This document shows, one piece after another, positions 1 to 10,300 of a DNA stretch of 64,000 nt. A model generated the notes under the pieces. The model did no database searches. It saw only the letters and a list, made by a program, of their open reading frames with translations, and was not told the origin of the DNA. Made by a program: the position numbers and the translations under genes. The stretch lies in the NCBI GenBank assembly GCA_032073245.1, contig DAMANX010000020.1, positions 35,424 to 99,423 of the forward strand. The letters run 5' to 3'. This DNA comes from QVMG01 sp032073245. Its GTDB lineage: Bacteria; Bacteroidota; Bacteroidia; Bacteroidales; Tannerellaceae. Every line of letters starts with the position of its first letter. Position 1 is the stretch's first letter.

Positions 1-67
1 GGCACAAAGCTCATCTCCAATCCGTAGTGTTCGTCGTACGAGATAAAGCTCAATAAAAACATCAATA

Positions 68-96
68 AAAAAAGCCGGCATAAGCCGGCTTTTTTG
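68..96. terminator. Bidirectional intrinsic terminator
   Basis: GCCGGC (75-80) and GCCGGC (85-90) form a 6-bp stem around ATAA, with an A run before and a T run after, so it can end transcription on either strand. It probably serves a plus-strand gene whose last codons lie in bases 1-56 (stops at 25, 43 and 54 in the three frames; the true frame cannot be told) and the minus-strand gene ending at 194. Confidence 0.75.
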
Positions 97-193
97 TTCC
101 CCTTTATCTCTGATAATTTAATTAATACATAAAGAGCAGCCAGATTTACTTTGAAGGCTCACACTCTCTTTATACCTTAATATATTTCCATTG

Positions 194-535
194 TTAAGCT
201 GATAGTTTCTCTAATTGCTTATTTTTCCATTCAAAAAATCCCTCTACACTGTTATTCATGCTAAATTGCAATTTATCATCAGCTACCTGCTTTAAATGAA
301 CCCCCGGTGATAATGGTAAACTCATCTCGTCAACATGCAACTTAGCCTTTAGCAATATGACATCATAACCTTCCCCTATAACCTCTTTCATCACTACAAC
401 GGACTTTATTTCCGTAAGATAGTAGGCAGACCTCTCGTATGCATACCATGCATCCCCTTCCAGATATAAATAAACATTATTAGGGTTATCTACCTCATTC
501 AATAAAACATTCTCAATATTCGAAATATGTTCCAT
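194..535 (-). CDS. Hypothetical protein, 113 aa
   Basis: I do not recognise this protein. It has no signal peptide, membrane segment or catalytic motif, is rather acidic, and looks like a small soluble protein with alternating strand-like segments (VVVMKEV, YDVILLKAKL). The ATG at 535 is the only plausible start. The nearest promoter-like element is TATCTTTG on the minus strand (612-605), about 70 bp upstream and without a clear -33 TTG. It stands alone, with the regulator at 873-2825 upstream and the terminator at 68-96 downstream. Confidence 0.7.
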   Translation of the reverse strand: MEHISNIENVLLNEVDNPNNVYLYLEGDAWYAYERSAYYLTEIKSVVVMKEVIGEGYDVILLKAKLHVDEMSLPLSPGVHLKQVADDKLQFSMNNSVEGFFEWKNKQLEKLSA

Positions 536-872
536 CTTTAAATTGTTTCCCGGCTATTTACCATATTACTAAATGTATACCCTTTTCGGGAATCCCTTTC
601 TATACAAAGATAAAAGTTATACTTATTCCAGGCGATAGGTAGAAGTTTCAATTATATAAGGTGTTTATTCCATTTATTCGTATACAAAGAATAGACCAAA
701 TCGATTAATAAATTAATCAACATAATCTACAATTAAATACCTCACCGATTAAGAATCAAAGGATTGCGCAATAATTCCTTTTAATGCCTCATAGTTAAAC
801 ATCTCTTTATTGAGATGAATGTCAATCATACTATCGGTAGATATGGTTTATTCTCTACCGACAGTAAGGTCT
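536..872. other. Intergenic region, 337 bp
   Basis: No gene is seen here. It holds a candidate minus-strand -7 box (605-612), a small AT-rich dyad GATTAAT/ATTAATC (703-718), and a 12-bp hairpin with one G-T pair (830-841 with 854-865) just past the stop of the regulator at 873. The hairpin lacks a T run, so it may be an mRNA 3' end stabiliser rather than a true intrinsic terminator. Confidence 0.5.
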
Positions 873-2825
873 TTAATCATTTTGATTTGGGGTGGCTGTT
901 TGCCCTTGAGCATATTGTGACGGAGTCACTCCATATTGTTCTGTAAATCGTTTACGAAAAGTTGCCGTATCATTAAACCCAACCATCTCTGCAACTTCCT
1001 GTACAGAATGCATTTGAGTCAAAAGTAATTCAGCTGCTCGTTTGAGACGAACAGTACGAGTTAATTCGAGGATACTACAATCAGAATGTTGTTTTATTTT
1101 TCTATAAAGAGTTGGTAAACTCATATTAAGAGATTCAGCCAGAACTTTGGCTTCAAAATTAGAATCATTCAAATTCTTTTCAATATTCCGTATGACGGCA
1201 TCCATGAAGGGATTACCGGAAGAGGCGGAACTTCCACTATCAGCTGTATTGTCGGAAGAATCAGTTATCGAGCGGGTATAATAATGCTTTAATTGCTCAC
1301 GCCGTTTTAATAGGCTACCAACCTTACTCCGTAGTATTTCCACATCAAAAGGTTTCGTAATATAATCATCGGCTCCGGCTTCAATACCTTTTATAACGTC
1401 TTCGCTTTCCACTTTGGCTGTTAGCATCATAATGGGTATCTGGCTCGTACGGCTATCACTTTTTATTTCTTTACATGCTTCAAAACCATCTTTTACGGGC
1501 ATCATGACATCACAAAGAATTAAGTCAGGCAATTCACTAAGCGCCTTTTCAACTCCTTCTCCCCCATCACGGGCTTCTACTATTTGATATTCTTTACTAA
1601 AGACATGTTTCAGGAACCAACGGATCTGATCACTGTCGTCGATCACCAATAGTTTTTTTCCGGTAGATTTCTTCTGTGGTATAACCTGGATCAACTCAGC
1701 TATTTCTTCTTTCTGCGCGTCGTTTAATTTAACCAGGTCACCTTCAGGTTCAACAAACTCTACAGGACGCTCCAACAGATGTTTTTTTCCTAGTGGAAGC
1801 ATCATAGTATATGTAGTTGCATTCGGTGTAGTTTCGTTCTCGAAAATACCTCCCAGATCATTTAGCATATCCGTTATCTGACGAATACCACGACGTGTGT
1901 TTTCATTTTCATTCAGGCCTTCATCAAGTACAACGATCTTACAATAGCCGGTATTACCACGTTCTTCTACCGAAATATCTAATACGACTTTACCATATAC
2001 AAATGTATTTTTCAACGCATTTGATAATAAAGTACGCAAAGCATATTCCATTTTACGGCGATCAAGCCAAACCCATAATACGTCCGATTCCGTAGTTAGG
2101 CTAAAATCAACACTATTCATTGCGATCCAATCCACAAACAGATCACAACTTTGTCTGGCTATCTCAACAATATCATATCGTGCTACACGCAGATAACTGG
2201 CAATATCGCTACTGCGGCGTGTACCGACCAATTGATCTGCTAAGTCCTGCAAAGAAAGAGTGTTACGATATGCAGAAAGTAATTGAGTTGACATATCTTC
2301 CGCCGCTGTCTTATTCTGAACAATAAGGGAGAGAGAACCTAAAACCAATGAAAGCGGAGTACGCATTTCATGAATTGTCTCAACAAAAAAGCTATCCTGG
2401 ATTGATTCAGCCTCCTTTACAACCACTTGGGCATATTCCTCCTTTTCTGCAGCTTCACGCAGAATAGTGTCATTTTCTTTAATCTTTGCAACCAGAATCT
2501 GTTCTAACTCACGTTTATTCCCTGTGAGTGTAGAAATGGCAGCTTCCTGTTCTATGCTTTTTTGTTGAAGTTCATTAAAAGACTTTTCAAGTTGTTCATT
2601 CTTGCTTTTCAGTATTGCAGCATCTATATTTGTTGTGCCATTACTTTTATCCTTTCGGGAAAAAAGATACACACTAATTCCAACTGCGAATAATAGGATA
2701 ATAAAAAGAAGAACCATACTGATTAGAGAAGTAGGGTCACTATTAACCGCATAAAGTGAATTATTGGAAAAAATCAAAAGACATAAGATCCAAAAAGTCT
2801 TGGGGGAAAGTATGTGTCGTATCAT
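873..2825 (-). CDS. Hybrid histidine kinase / receiver / AraC-type regulator without sensor domain
   Basis: This 650-aa membrane-anchored one-piece two-component regulator starts with a signal-like segment (about residues 11-27) and a membrane helix (33-56). A coiled coil follows (70-145), then a HisKA box HEMRTPLS with His152, an ATPase-like region (about 255-350), a receiver (about 392-515, with IDD and LCDVMMP motifs) and a C-terminal double-helix AraC domain (about 540-640). It resembles the Bacteroides hybrid two-component regulators but lacks their large periplasmic propeller sensor. The ATPase domain looks degraded: after LDEGL the usual GxG glycines are missing and no GLGL box follows. 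It may therefore be controlled by a partner kinase or act through the receiver alone. The target genes are unknown, and the neighbours are housekeeping. Confidence 0.88.
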   Translation of the reverse strand: MIRHILSPKTFWILCLLIFSNNSLYAVNSDPTSLISMVLLFIILLFAVGISVYLFSRKDKSNGTTNIDAAILKSKNEQLEKSFNELQQKSIEQEAAISTLTGNKRELEQILVAKIKENDTILREAAEKEEYAQVVVKEAESIQDSFFVETIHEMRTPLSLVLGSLSLIVQNKTAAEDMSTQLLSAYRNTLSLQDLADQLVGTRRSSDIASYLRVARYDIVEIARQSCDLFVDWIAMNSVDFSLTTESDVLWVWLDRRKMEYALRTLLSNALKNTFVYGKVVLDISVEERGNTGYCKIVVLDEGLNENENTRRGIRQITDMLNDLGGIFENETTPNATTYTMMLPLGKKHLLERPVEFVEPEGDLVKLNDAQKEEIAELIQVIPQKKSTGKKLLVIDDSDQIRWFLKHVFSKEYQIVEARDGGEGVEKALSELPDLILCDVMMPVKDGFEACKEIKSDSRTSQIPIMMLTAKVESEDVIKGIEAGADDYITKPFDVEILRSKVGSLLKRREQLKHYYTRSITDSSDNTADSGSSASSGNPFMDAVIRNIEKNLNDSNFEAKVLAESLNMSLPTLYRKIKQHSDCSILELTRTVRLKRAAELLLTQMHSVQEVAEMVGFNDTATFRKRFTEQYGVTPSQYAQGQTATPNQND

Positions 2826-3042
2826 AATAATTATAATAACATTAAATAATAAAAATCACTTGTCATTCATTTAAGCTATCAGGCAGTTACCTTGTTCAAC
2901 GGAATATGCAAAACTACAAAACAAATATCGCAATTCGATACTTAGTTGTAACTTTTTAATTAAAAAACTCTAAAACAGATTTATATGTATCTTGTGTCAT
3001 CTGGCGGAAGCATCAATGACAGACAACTTATAATAAGACAAA

Positions 3043-3074
3043 AAAAGCCGCAGAAAATTCTGCAGCTTTTTTTA
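3043..3074 (-). terminator. Intrinsic terminator of the rplM-tsf operon
   Basis: A 9-bp stem (3047-3055 with 3058-3066, one G-T pair) is followed on the minus strand by a T run. It lies about 30 bp after the tsf stop. Confidence 0.8.
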
Positions 3075-3105
3075 ATATATTTAGTAAGTTGAGTTTATCC
3101 AAAGA

Positions 3106-3930
3106 TTATTCCACGTTCAATGTAACACGTTTGAAAGCAACTACTGTCAAATCTTTATTCTGTTGTTTCAGATATTGATCGATTGTCAGTTTATTGTCTT
3201 TCACGAATTCTTGTTGTAGTAATGTGTTTTCTTTGTAGAATTTCTGCAAAGCACCTTCTGCAATACGATCCAACAAGTTTTCAGGTTTTCCTGCTTCACG
3301 AGCTTTATCACGTGCTATTTCCATTTCCTGATCGATGATCTTCTGAGAAACTTCTTCAGAACGTACAGCAACCGGATTCATTGCAGCAATTTGCATAGCG
3401 ATATCACGTCCTACCTGATATTCTACAGGTAAATTGAATGCAACAATTGTTGCCAATTTATTGCCCGGGTGAATATAAGAAACAGTAGCAGCACCTTCCA
3501 CGAATTCATAGAAACCTAATTCCATCTTTTCGCCGGTAACACCGATACGGTCAGTAATATGTTCCTGAATAGCACGTCCATCAGCTAAAGGAGCAGCAGC
3601 CAGATCTTCCACATTAGCCGGCTTCTTTGCCATTGCAACATCCAGAATATTTTGTGTAAGGTCGATGAATTCACTATTCTTTGCAACAAAGTCAGTTTCG
3701 CACTTTAAAGCCACAATAGCAGCAAATCCGTCTTTTTCAGCAGCCAAAACACAACCTTCCGATGCTTCACGATCAGAACGTTTTGCAGCGACTGCTTGTC
3801 CTTTCTTACGGATAATCTCCATTGCTTTTTCGTAGTCGCAATCTGCTTCTTCCAAAGCCTTTTTACAATCCATCATTCCTGCGCCACTCATCTTACGTAA
3901 GTGGGCGATGTCAGCCATAGTAACAGCCAT
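3106..3930 (-). CDS. tsf: Translation elongation factor Ts
   Basis: EF-Ts is the nucleotide exchange factor that regenerates EF-Tu-GTP in the cytoplasm. The 274-aa protein has the N-terminal UBA-like segment with the family signature (LRKMSGAGMMDCKKAL) and the core TDFVAKN motif (about residues 80-86). Length is normal for the family. It is the last gene of the minus-strand operon rplM-rpsI-rpsB-tsf, separated from rpsB by 113 bp that hold a long hairpin (3971-4026). A strong terminator follows. The assignment is certain. Confidence 0.98.
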   Translation of the reverse strand: MAVTMADIAHLRKMSGAGMMDCKKALEEADCDYEKAMEIIRKKGQAVAAKRSDREASEGCVLAAEKDGFAAIVALKCETDFVAKNSEFIDLTQNILDVAMAKKPANVEDLAAAPLADGRAIQEHITDRIGVTGEKMELGFYEFVEGAATVSYIHPGNKLATIVAFNLPVEYQVGRDIAMQIAAMNPVAVRSEEVSQKIIDQEMEIARDKAREAGKPENLLDRIAEGALQKFYKENTLLQQEFVKDNKLTIDQYLKQQNKDLTVVAFKRVTLNVE

Positions 3931-3970
3931 ATAATTTATCTTTTTATTGTTAGTACTAATATTAAATAAA

Positions 3971-4026
3971 AATTGGAAGTAAGAAGTTAGAACAATAGTT
4001 TATTCGTTCTCTCCTAACTTCCAATT
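3971..4026 (-). terminator. Terminator-like hairpin between rpsB and tsf
   Basis: An imperfect inverted repeat of about 20 bp begins ATTGGAAG and ends CTTCCAAT. On the minus strand it is followed by TTTTTATTT, so it can work as a leaky terminator or mRNA processing site that lowers tsf expression relative to rpsB. The role is inferred. Confidence 0.55.
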
Positions 4027-4043
4027 AATTTTATGTTCAGAAT

Positions 4044-4946
4044 TTATTCTTCTGTTTCTTTTTCTGTCTCAACGTCTGCTACTTCATCAACGATTTCTTC
4101 GTCTGCTACTTCTTCATCACGGATTGGAGTATCTTCTACTACTTCATCTGTTTCGTCTTCCTTAGCAGGGCGATCTTTCTTTACTGTAGCACGGGCGCGA
4201 CGTTCTCTGCGAGGAGCAGCTTCACCTTCTCCTGCTGCATCAGTGTCTACTTTCTCAGCTTTACGTTCTTCCAAACCTTCGTTCATAGCTTCGCATATAG
4301 CTCCCAGAATAACTTCTACTGATTTTGTAGCATCATCATTTGCTGGAATTACGTAGTCAATATTAGAAGGGTCAGAATTGGTATCAACCATAGCGAATAC
4401 GGGTATACCTAAACGATTAGCTTCGCGAACTGCGATATGTTCTTTCATCACGTCAATCACGAACAAAGCTGAAGGAAGACGAGTCAGGTCAATAATTGAG
4501 CCTAAGTTCTTTTCCAGTTTTGCACGTTGGCGTGTGATTTGTAATTTTTCTCTTTTTGACAGATTATCAAATGTACCGTCTTTCGTCATTTTGTCGATCG
4601 TCGTCATCTTTTTGATGGCTTTACGGATAGTCGGGAAGTTTGTTAACATACCACCCGGCCAGCGTTCGATCACATAAGGCATTCCAATGGAAGAAGCCTT
4701 GTCAGCGACTATTTGTTTAGCTTGTTTCTTTGTAGCAACAAAAAGTACTTTCTTTCCTGCACGAGCCAGGTTTTTCATTACTTCTGCCGCTTCGTCTACT
4801 TTAGCAACTGTTTTATATAAATCAATGATATGTATACCATTACGCTCCATGAAAATATAAGGAGCCATTGCTGGGTTCCACTTTCTTTTTAAGTGTCCGA
4901 AGTGTACACCTGCTTCTAATAACTGATCAAAATTTACTCTTGACAT
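4044..4946 (-). CDS. rpsB: 30S ribosomal protein S2
   Basis: S2 binds the 30S subunit with S1 and is needed for initiation. The 300-aa product carries the S2 signatures (VHFGHLKRKWNPAM near the N terminus; PVFAMVDTNSDP in the second half). After about residue 230 it has a charged low-complexity tail, first basic (RRERRARATVKKDRP) and then strongly acidic to the end. Such tails occur in Bacteroidetes S2 and explain the length beyond the usual 230-260 aa. It sits between rpsI and tsf in the ribosomal operon. Confidence 0.98.
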   Translation of the reverse strand: MSRVNFDQLLEAGVHFGHLKRKWNPAMAPYIFMERNGIHIIDLYKTVAKVDEAAEVMKNLARAGKKVLFVATKKQAKQIVADKASSIGMPYVIERWPGGMLTNFPTIRKAIKKMTTIDKMTKDGTFDNLSKREKLQITRQRAKLEKNLGSIIDLTRLPSALFVIDVMKEHIAVREANRLGIPVFAMVDTNSDPSNIDYVIPANDDATKSVEVILGAICEAMNEGLEERKAEKVDTDAAGEGEAAPRRERRARATVKKDRPAKEDETDEVVEDTPIRDEEVADEEIVDEVADVETEKETEE

Positions 4947-5084
4947 GGTTTTCTTTTTAAAATCGTTTACTTTCTTTTGTTTAACTCAATCCTCAGGTAG
5001 TTCATCCACATATCAACATGTAAAAGAAATCCTGCAGATTTAGATACTAAACGCTTTGCTCTTGTAAGATACTCACAAATAACA

Positions 5085-5471
5085 TTAACGTTTGCTGAAC
5101 TGGAATCTCTTACGAGCTTTTGGACGTCCCGGTTTCTTACGTTCCACTTCACGTGGATCGCGAGTTACGAAACCTTCTGATCTCAATGCTGGTTTATCTT
5201 CCGGATTGATTTTGATCAATGCACGGGCAATAGCCAAACGAGCTGCTTCAGATTGCCCTTTGTAACCACCACCACCTAAGTTGATCTTGATGTCATACTG
5301 TTCTGCTACGTTCAGTTTGTTTAATGGTTGTTTAACCACATACTGAAGGATAGAAGAAGGGAAGTAATTTTCCAGATCACGCTTGTTGATTGTTATTTTT
5401 CCGGTTCCTTCGCTAACGTATACGCGAGCTACTGCTGCTTTACGTCTTCCTAATGCATTTACTACTTCCAT
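5085..5471 (-). CDS. rpsI: 30S ribosomal protein S9
   Basis: S9 is a 128-aa basic protein whose C-terminal tail reaches the P-site tRNA. The sequence shows GRRKAAVARV at the start, the GGGGYKGQ loop in the middle, and the conserved terminal KARKRFQFSKR. It follows rplM by 5 bp, the usual coupled pair, and is followed by a 138-bp gap before rpsB. Confidence 0.98.
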   Translation of the reverse strand: MEVVNALGRRKAAVARVYVSEGTGKITINKRDLENYFPSSILQYVVKQPLNKLNVAEQYDIKINLGGGGYKGQSEAARLAIARALIKINPEDKPALRSEGFVTRDPREVERKKPGRPKARKRFQFSKR

Positions 5472-5476
5472 AGTTA

Positions 5477-5932
5477 TTATTTATATGAGTTTATATCGAT
5501 TGACTTGGGCTGTTGCGCTTCGTGCTTGTGCTCAGTTCCTTCGTAAACATATAAGTTCTTCAGTAACTTGGCACCCAAACGATTCTTTGGCAACATACCT
5601 TTCACTACTTTACGGTACAAACGATCAGCACCCTTGTCCATCAGATCCTGGGGAGTAAATTCACGTTGTCCACCGGGATATCCGGTATATCTCAAATAAA
5701 CACGATCGTTCCATTTGTTTCCTGTAAGAACGATTTTTTCTGCATTGATAATAATCACATTATCACCACAATCAACATGCGGGGTAAAATTGGGTTTGTA
5801 CTTACCGCGCAAAAGTTTCGCAACTTTTGAGCAAAGACGTCCCAAAGTCTGGTCAGTTGCATCTACAATGACCCATTCTTTGTTTACAGTTGCTTTGTTT
5901 GCAGAAATGGTCTTAAAACTTAAAGTATCCAC
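5477..5932 (-). CDS. rplM: 50S ribosomal protein L13
   Basis: L13 is an early 50S assembly protein. The 151-aa product shows WVIVDATDQTLGRL near the N terminus and the family motif GMLPKNRLG. It is the first gene of the operon. A Bacteroidetes-type promoter lies about 130 bp upstream (6064-6093), leaving a leader that can fold into small hairpins. Confidence 0.98.
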   Translation of the reverse strand: MDTLSFKTISANKATVNKEWVIVDATDQTLGRLCSKVAKLLRGKYKPNFTPHVDCGDNVIIINAEKIVLTGNKWNDRVYLRYTGYPGGQREFTPQDLMDKGADRLYRKVVKGMLPKNRLGAKLLKNLYVYEGTEHKHEAQQPKSIDINSYK

Positions 5933-6063
5933 TGCTTTTAAATTAATTAATTAATAATTCGTTAAACGAGTTTCGCCCTTCCCTACATTATCGCTACGGA
6001 CACTCGACGCAATAATGCGCTAAGAACTAAACTCTTAGTACATTTTAGATAATAATCGGCTTG

Positions 6064-6093
6064 CAAAGGTACGGCTTTTCTTCTAAATACAAA
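6064..6093 (-). promoter_or_regulatory. Promoter for rplM operon
   Basis: On the minus strand, TTTG (6093-6090) is followed after 18 bp by TACCTTTG (6071-6064). This fits the Bacteroides consensus TTTG-N19-21-TAnnTTTG with a spacer one base short. It predicts a leader of about 125 nt before rplM with several short hairpins, for example CTAAGA/TCTTAG and CGCA/TGCG. Confidence 0.6.
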
Positions 6094-6204
6094 ACAAAAC
6101 GCTCAGGAAAAATGTTAGTGACAGACTTCCGGTACATCATGGATCATCCTGGATTTCTGTAAAGATGTTTCAAGGATTGCTAAATTCAAAGATTTGTCAA
6201 GTTA

Positions 6205-6376
6205 GCAAGTAGACTATCTTGACTCCTTGCCTGGACAGGCGAGGGGGACCGCTGCAAGCAGCGGTGGAGTGGTTGTCTCTTTTATTAGACAATGGAGATA
6301 TAAGTATTTTTATTTGAAAAACAACCTCTCCACCACCGCTGGGCGGCGGTCCCCCTCTCCTGTCCAGGAGAGGAGC
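6205..6376. repeat. Dispersed inverted-repeat element
   Basis: The gap from 5933 to 6576 has no credible gene. Beyond the rplM promoter it holds a GC-rich imperfect inverted repeat: arm 6223-6275 pairs with 6321-6375, including the blocks GGGGGACCGC / GCGGTCCCCC and TCCTGTCCAGG. The leading 34 bases (AGCAAGTAGACTATC...GGCGAGG) recur almost unchanged at 27575-27612. A short open frame across it is a by-product of the repeat. A separate dyad CTATGCGTA/TACGCATAG lies at 6451-6504. It looks like a non-autonomous mobile or REP-like element. Confidence 0.65.
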
Positions 6377-6576
6377 TAAGATACTGATATCGTAAATCAA
6401 ACCATAATATGTGATGAGATACGGATAAGTCTTTATACAAATTGTCACATCTATGCGTATTTTGAACCCGTTTTATACGTATTTTGCCATCAAACTACGC
6501 ATAGAAACGCTTTTTAACATATCAATAATAAAAGGATTTAAACAAATAGTTTACATTTTGGTAGGATGCAGTTATT

Positions 6577-7218
6577 TCAATTTTTTCGAAAGTAATAACC
6601 TAAAGAAAAAGTAACATTATTCTGAAAAACGGATGACTCTCCATCTCGTTTCACTGCCCTTCTATCCAATACTCCACAATTGGAATTGATAGAAAAGAAG
6701 TAACGCTTATATTCAACAGCCAATCCCAAATTGGCACCCACATCAAATCTCTTCAAGTCCTTCTCATCTGTTTGCCCAAATTGCAGATCGACATCTGTTT
6801 CCCGGCTTGTCATCTTTCCGAACAAAGAGAAGTCAAAGGAAGGCCCTGCAAACAAACTTATATCCATATCATAAAAAGGAAAAGTAAAAACGACATTTAC
6901 AGGAACATGCAAAGAATTATACCAACACTTATTATGTAGAGCAGGCCCCTCTTTATCTACTGCAGAATACCAGGAACCACCCTGATTAACAAAAGCTATT
7001 TCAGGCCGAAGAGAAATTCGCTTATATATAAAATGTAAAGGGATATCAGCAACACCACCGATACTAAAGCCTGGCCGCGCTCCTGATTCATATGTATTTT
7101 CAACTTTTTGCACCAATGCAGAATAAGAGATTCCTGCCTTGACTCCAAAATCTACTTGTGCAGCCAATGGCATTATTATAAAAACAACGGCTATACCTAT
7201 AAATATAATCTTTCTCAT
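6577..7218 (-). CDS. Outer-membrane beta-barrel protein
   Basis: The product is about 213 aa, with a signal peptide (MRKIIFIGIAVVFIIMPLAAQ) followed by alternating amphipathic strands and a C-terminal aromatic strand (FSLGYYF), as in the small PorT-like barrel family of Bacteroidetes. Ligand and function are unknown. An ATG four codons upstream (7230) would lie only a few bases from the transcription start predicted by the promoter at 7239-7268, so the ATG at 7218 is preferred. It is divergent from dnaE and transcribed alone. Confidence 0.8.
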   Translation of the reverse strand: MRKIIFIGIAVVFIIMPLAAQVDFGVKAGISYSALVQKVENTYESGARPGFSIGGVADIPLHFIYKRISLRPEIAFVNQGGSWYSAVDKEGPALHNKCWYNSLHVPVNVVFTFPFYDMDISLFAGPSFDFSLFGKMTSRETDVDLQFGQTDEKDLKRFDVGANLGLAVEYKRYFFSINSNCGVLDRRAVKRDGESSVFQNNVTFSLGYYFRKN

Positions 7219-7238
7219 GCGTTTCCCCATAATGAAAA

Positions 7239-7268
7239 CAAAGATAACGACTATAAATGAATAGACAA
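7239..7268 (-). promoter_or_regulatory. Promoter of the beta-barrel gene
   Basis: On the minus strand, TTG (7268-7266) is followed after 19 bp by TATCTTTG (7246-7239), a full match to the Bacteroidetes consensus, immediately upstream of the gene. Confidence 0.65.
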
Positions 7269-7393
7269 GAGCACTGTCCTTTTTAACAAAAAGTTATCAA
7301 CAATCCGGCCACACATAGGGCATCTTTTTGTACCTTTATACCCGCTAATAAAATGCAATTCTTCATTTAAAATTTGTCAATAAACAAAAAGAT

Positions 7394-10300
7394 ATGGAAC
7401 CCTTTGTACATCTGCATGTTCACACCCAATATTCTTTATTAGACGGACAAGCCTCTATTGATGCGCTGGTTGAAAAAGCGCAAAAAGACGGGATGAAAGC
7501 CATTGCCGTAACCGATCATGGCAATATGTTCGGGATTAAAGAATTCTTCAATAAGGTACATAAGAAGAATAGTAAGTACATGGGAATTATAAAGGATTGT
7601 CAAAAAGAACTTGACAGCCTGAACGACAAATCAAACCCGACAGATGAAGAACGCGAACGAATGGCTAAACTATCCGAAAAGATAGCTGAAGAACAAAACC
7701 ATCTTTTTAAACCGATCATAGGATGCGAATGCTATTGTGCCCGTAATGGCAGGCATAACAAAGACGGAAAAGAAAACCTTAGTGGCTGGCACTTAATTAT
7801 CCTTGCCAAAACATTAAAAGGATACAAGAATCTGATAAAGATGGTATCTTTAGGTTGGACAGAAGGATTCTACGGACGGCCTCGTATCGACAAGGAATTA
7901 TTAGAGAAATATCATGAAGATCTGATCATCTGTTCTGCTTGCCTGGGAGGAGAAATACCTAAACATATAGCAAACGGACAGATGGAAAAAGCCGAAGAAT
8001 CTATTCTTTGGTTTAAAAATCTTTTTGGTGATGATTATTACCTGGAATTGCAACGTCATAAGACAACGGATCCCATGGCAGACCAAAATATTTATCCACG
8101 CCAACAAGAGGTAAATAAAACATTGATCGAGCTCTCAAAAAAACACAATGTCAAGCTAATTGCATCCAACGACGTCCACTTCGTCAATGAAGAAGATGCG
8201 GAAGCACACGACCGGTTGATATGCCTCAGCACGGGTAAAGACCTGGATGATCCAAACCGTATGCGTTATTCGAAACAGGAATGGATGAAGACTACGGCTG
8301 AAATGAACCAGCTTTTCGCCGATGTTCCCGAAGCATTGAGGAACACACTGGAAATTGCTGACAAAATACAATATTACACCATTGACCATGAACCGTTAAT
8401 GCCCGACTTTCCTATACCCGATGGTTTTAAGGATGCAGATGCTTATCTGGAACATATCACATATCTTGGAGCAAAAAAGAAATATGGCGACAATCTGACC
8501 GAAGAAATCCGGGAACGTATAAACTTCGAACTCGGAGTTATTAAGAAGATGGGATTTCCTGGTTATTTTCTCATCGTACAAGACTTTATTGCAGCAGCCC
8601 GTGATATGGATGTTGCAGTAGGCCCGGGCCGCGGGTCGGCTGCGGGTTCGGCTGTAGCCTATTGTTTAGGAATTACAGATATCGACCCAATAAAATATGA
8701 TCTTCTGTTCGAGCGCTTCCTCAACCCCGACCGTATTTCCATGCCTGATATCGATATTGACTTCGATGATGACGGCAGAGGAAAGGTTATTGATTGGGTA
8801 ACAAAAAAATATGGCAAAGAAAAGGTCGCCCATATCATTACTTACGGTACAATGGCAACCAAATCTGCCATCAAGGATGTGGCTCGGGTACAAAAATTAC
8901 CACTTTCCGAATCCAACCGTTTGGCTAAGCTTGTCCCCGATAAGATCCCGGACGTAAAGAAGATGAGCCTGAAAGCAGCCATAGATTTTGTACCGGAACT
9001 AAAAGATGCGGCTACTTCTTATGATCCGGTTATGCGGGACACCCTCAAATATGCACAAATGCTCGAAGGCAATGTGCGCAATACGGGAGTACACGCCTGT
9101 GGGATAATTATCGGTAAACACGATATTTCCGATATCGTTCCGGTAAGCACCGCGAAAGATAAAGAAACGGGTGAAGAAATGCTGGTAACCCAATATGAAG
9201 GTTCTGTTATTGAAGATACCGGACTTATCAAGATGGACTTTCTCGGATTGAAAACCCTTTCCATAATAAAGGAAGCCGTTGAGAATATTGAGCAGACTAC
9301 CGGAGAGAAGATTGATATCGATCGGATTAATATTGAAGATGAAAAGACTTATGCATTATATAGTGCCGGAAAAACAACCGGTACATTCCAGTTTGAATCG
9401 GCCGGTATGCAAAAATACCTGCGCGAATTACAACCAAGTAAATTTGAGGATCTGATTGCAATGAACGCCCTTTACCGTCCGGGGCCTATGGAATATATCC
9501 CACAATTTATTGCGCGTAAACACGGCCGGGAAGAGATATCCTACGATATTCCGGTTATGGAGCGTTACCTCAAAGACACATACGGCATTACGGTATATCA
9601 GGAACAGGTCATGCTTCTGTCTCGCCTATTGGCTGATTTCACAAGGGGGCAGTCCGATGAGTTACGTAAGGCAATGGGTAAGAAACTTATCGACAAAATG
9701 AACGCTTTGAAAGCGAAGTTTATCGAAGGAGGTAAATCGAACGGGCATGATGAAAAGGTTCTTTTAAAGATATGGGCAGACTGGGAAAAGTTTGCATCCT
9801 ATGCATTCAACAAGAGTCATGCGACATGCTATTCCTGGGTAGCCTATCAGACAGCTTATCTGAAAGCCAATTACCCTGCGGAATATATGGCTGCCGTATT
9901 GAGCCGGAACATTTCCAACATCACTGAAATCACGAAATTCATGGACGAATGCAAGGCCATGGATCTTCAGGTGTTAGGCCCGGATGTTAATGAATCAAAT
10001 TTAAAATTCTCTGTAAACAAAAATGGGAATATCATTCGTTTCGGATTAGGAGCAATCAAAGGTGTAGGAGAAGGTGCAGTAACAAATATCCTTGAAGAAC
10101 GTAAGAATGGGCCTTTCAAGAATATATTTGATTTTGTAGAACGAGTAAACCTAAGTACATGTAATAAGAAAAATATAGAAGGGCTTGCCCTTGCCGGAGC
10201 ATTCGATAACTTTGGAATTAAACGCGAACAGTTCTTTGCCAGCGGTGGAAAAGATGGAGAAACATTCCTGGATACGTTAGTGCGCTATGGGGGTAAATTC

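Noticed and set aside
1..56. C-terminal end of a plus-strand gene
   Set aside because: All three frames close within 56 bases, so too little is visible to choose a frame or product.
4033..4356. Ser-rich open frame on the plus strand across rpsB
   Set aside because: It is the antisense of the acidic/basic low-complexity tail of S2 and has no promoter or protein-like features.
6197..6448. 83-aa minus-strand frame in the gap after rplM
   Set aside because: It runs through a GC-rich inverted-repeat element; its sequence reflects the repeat, not a protein.
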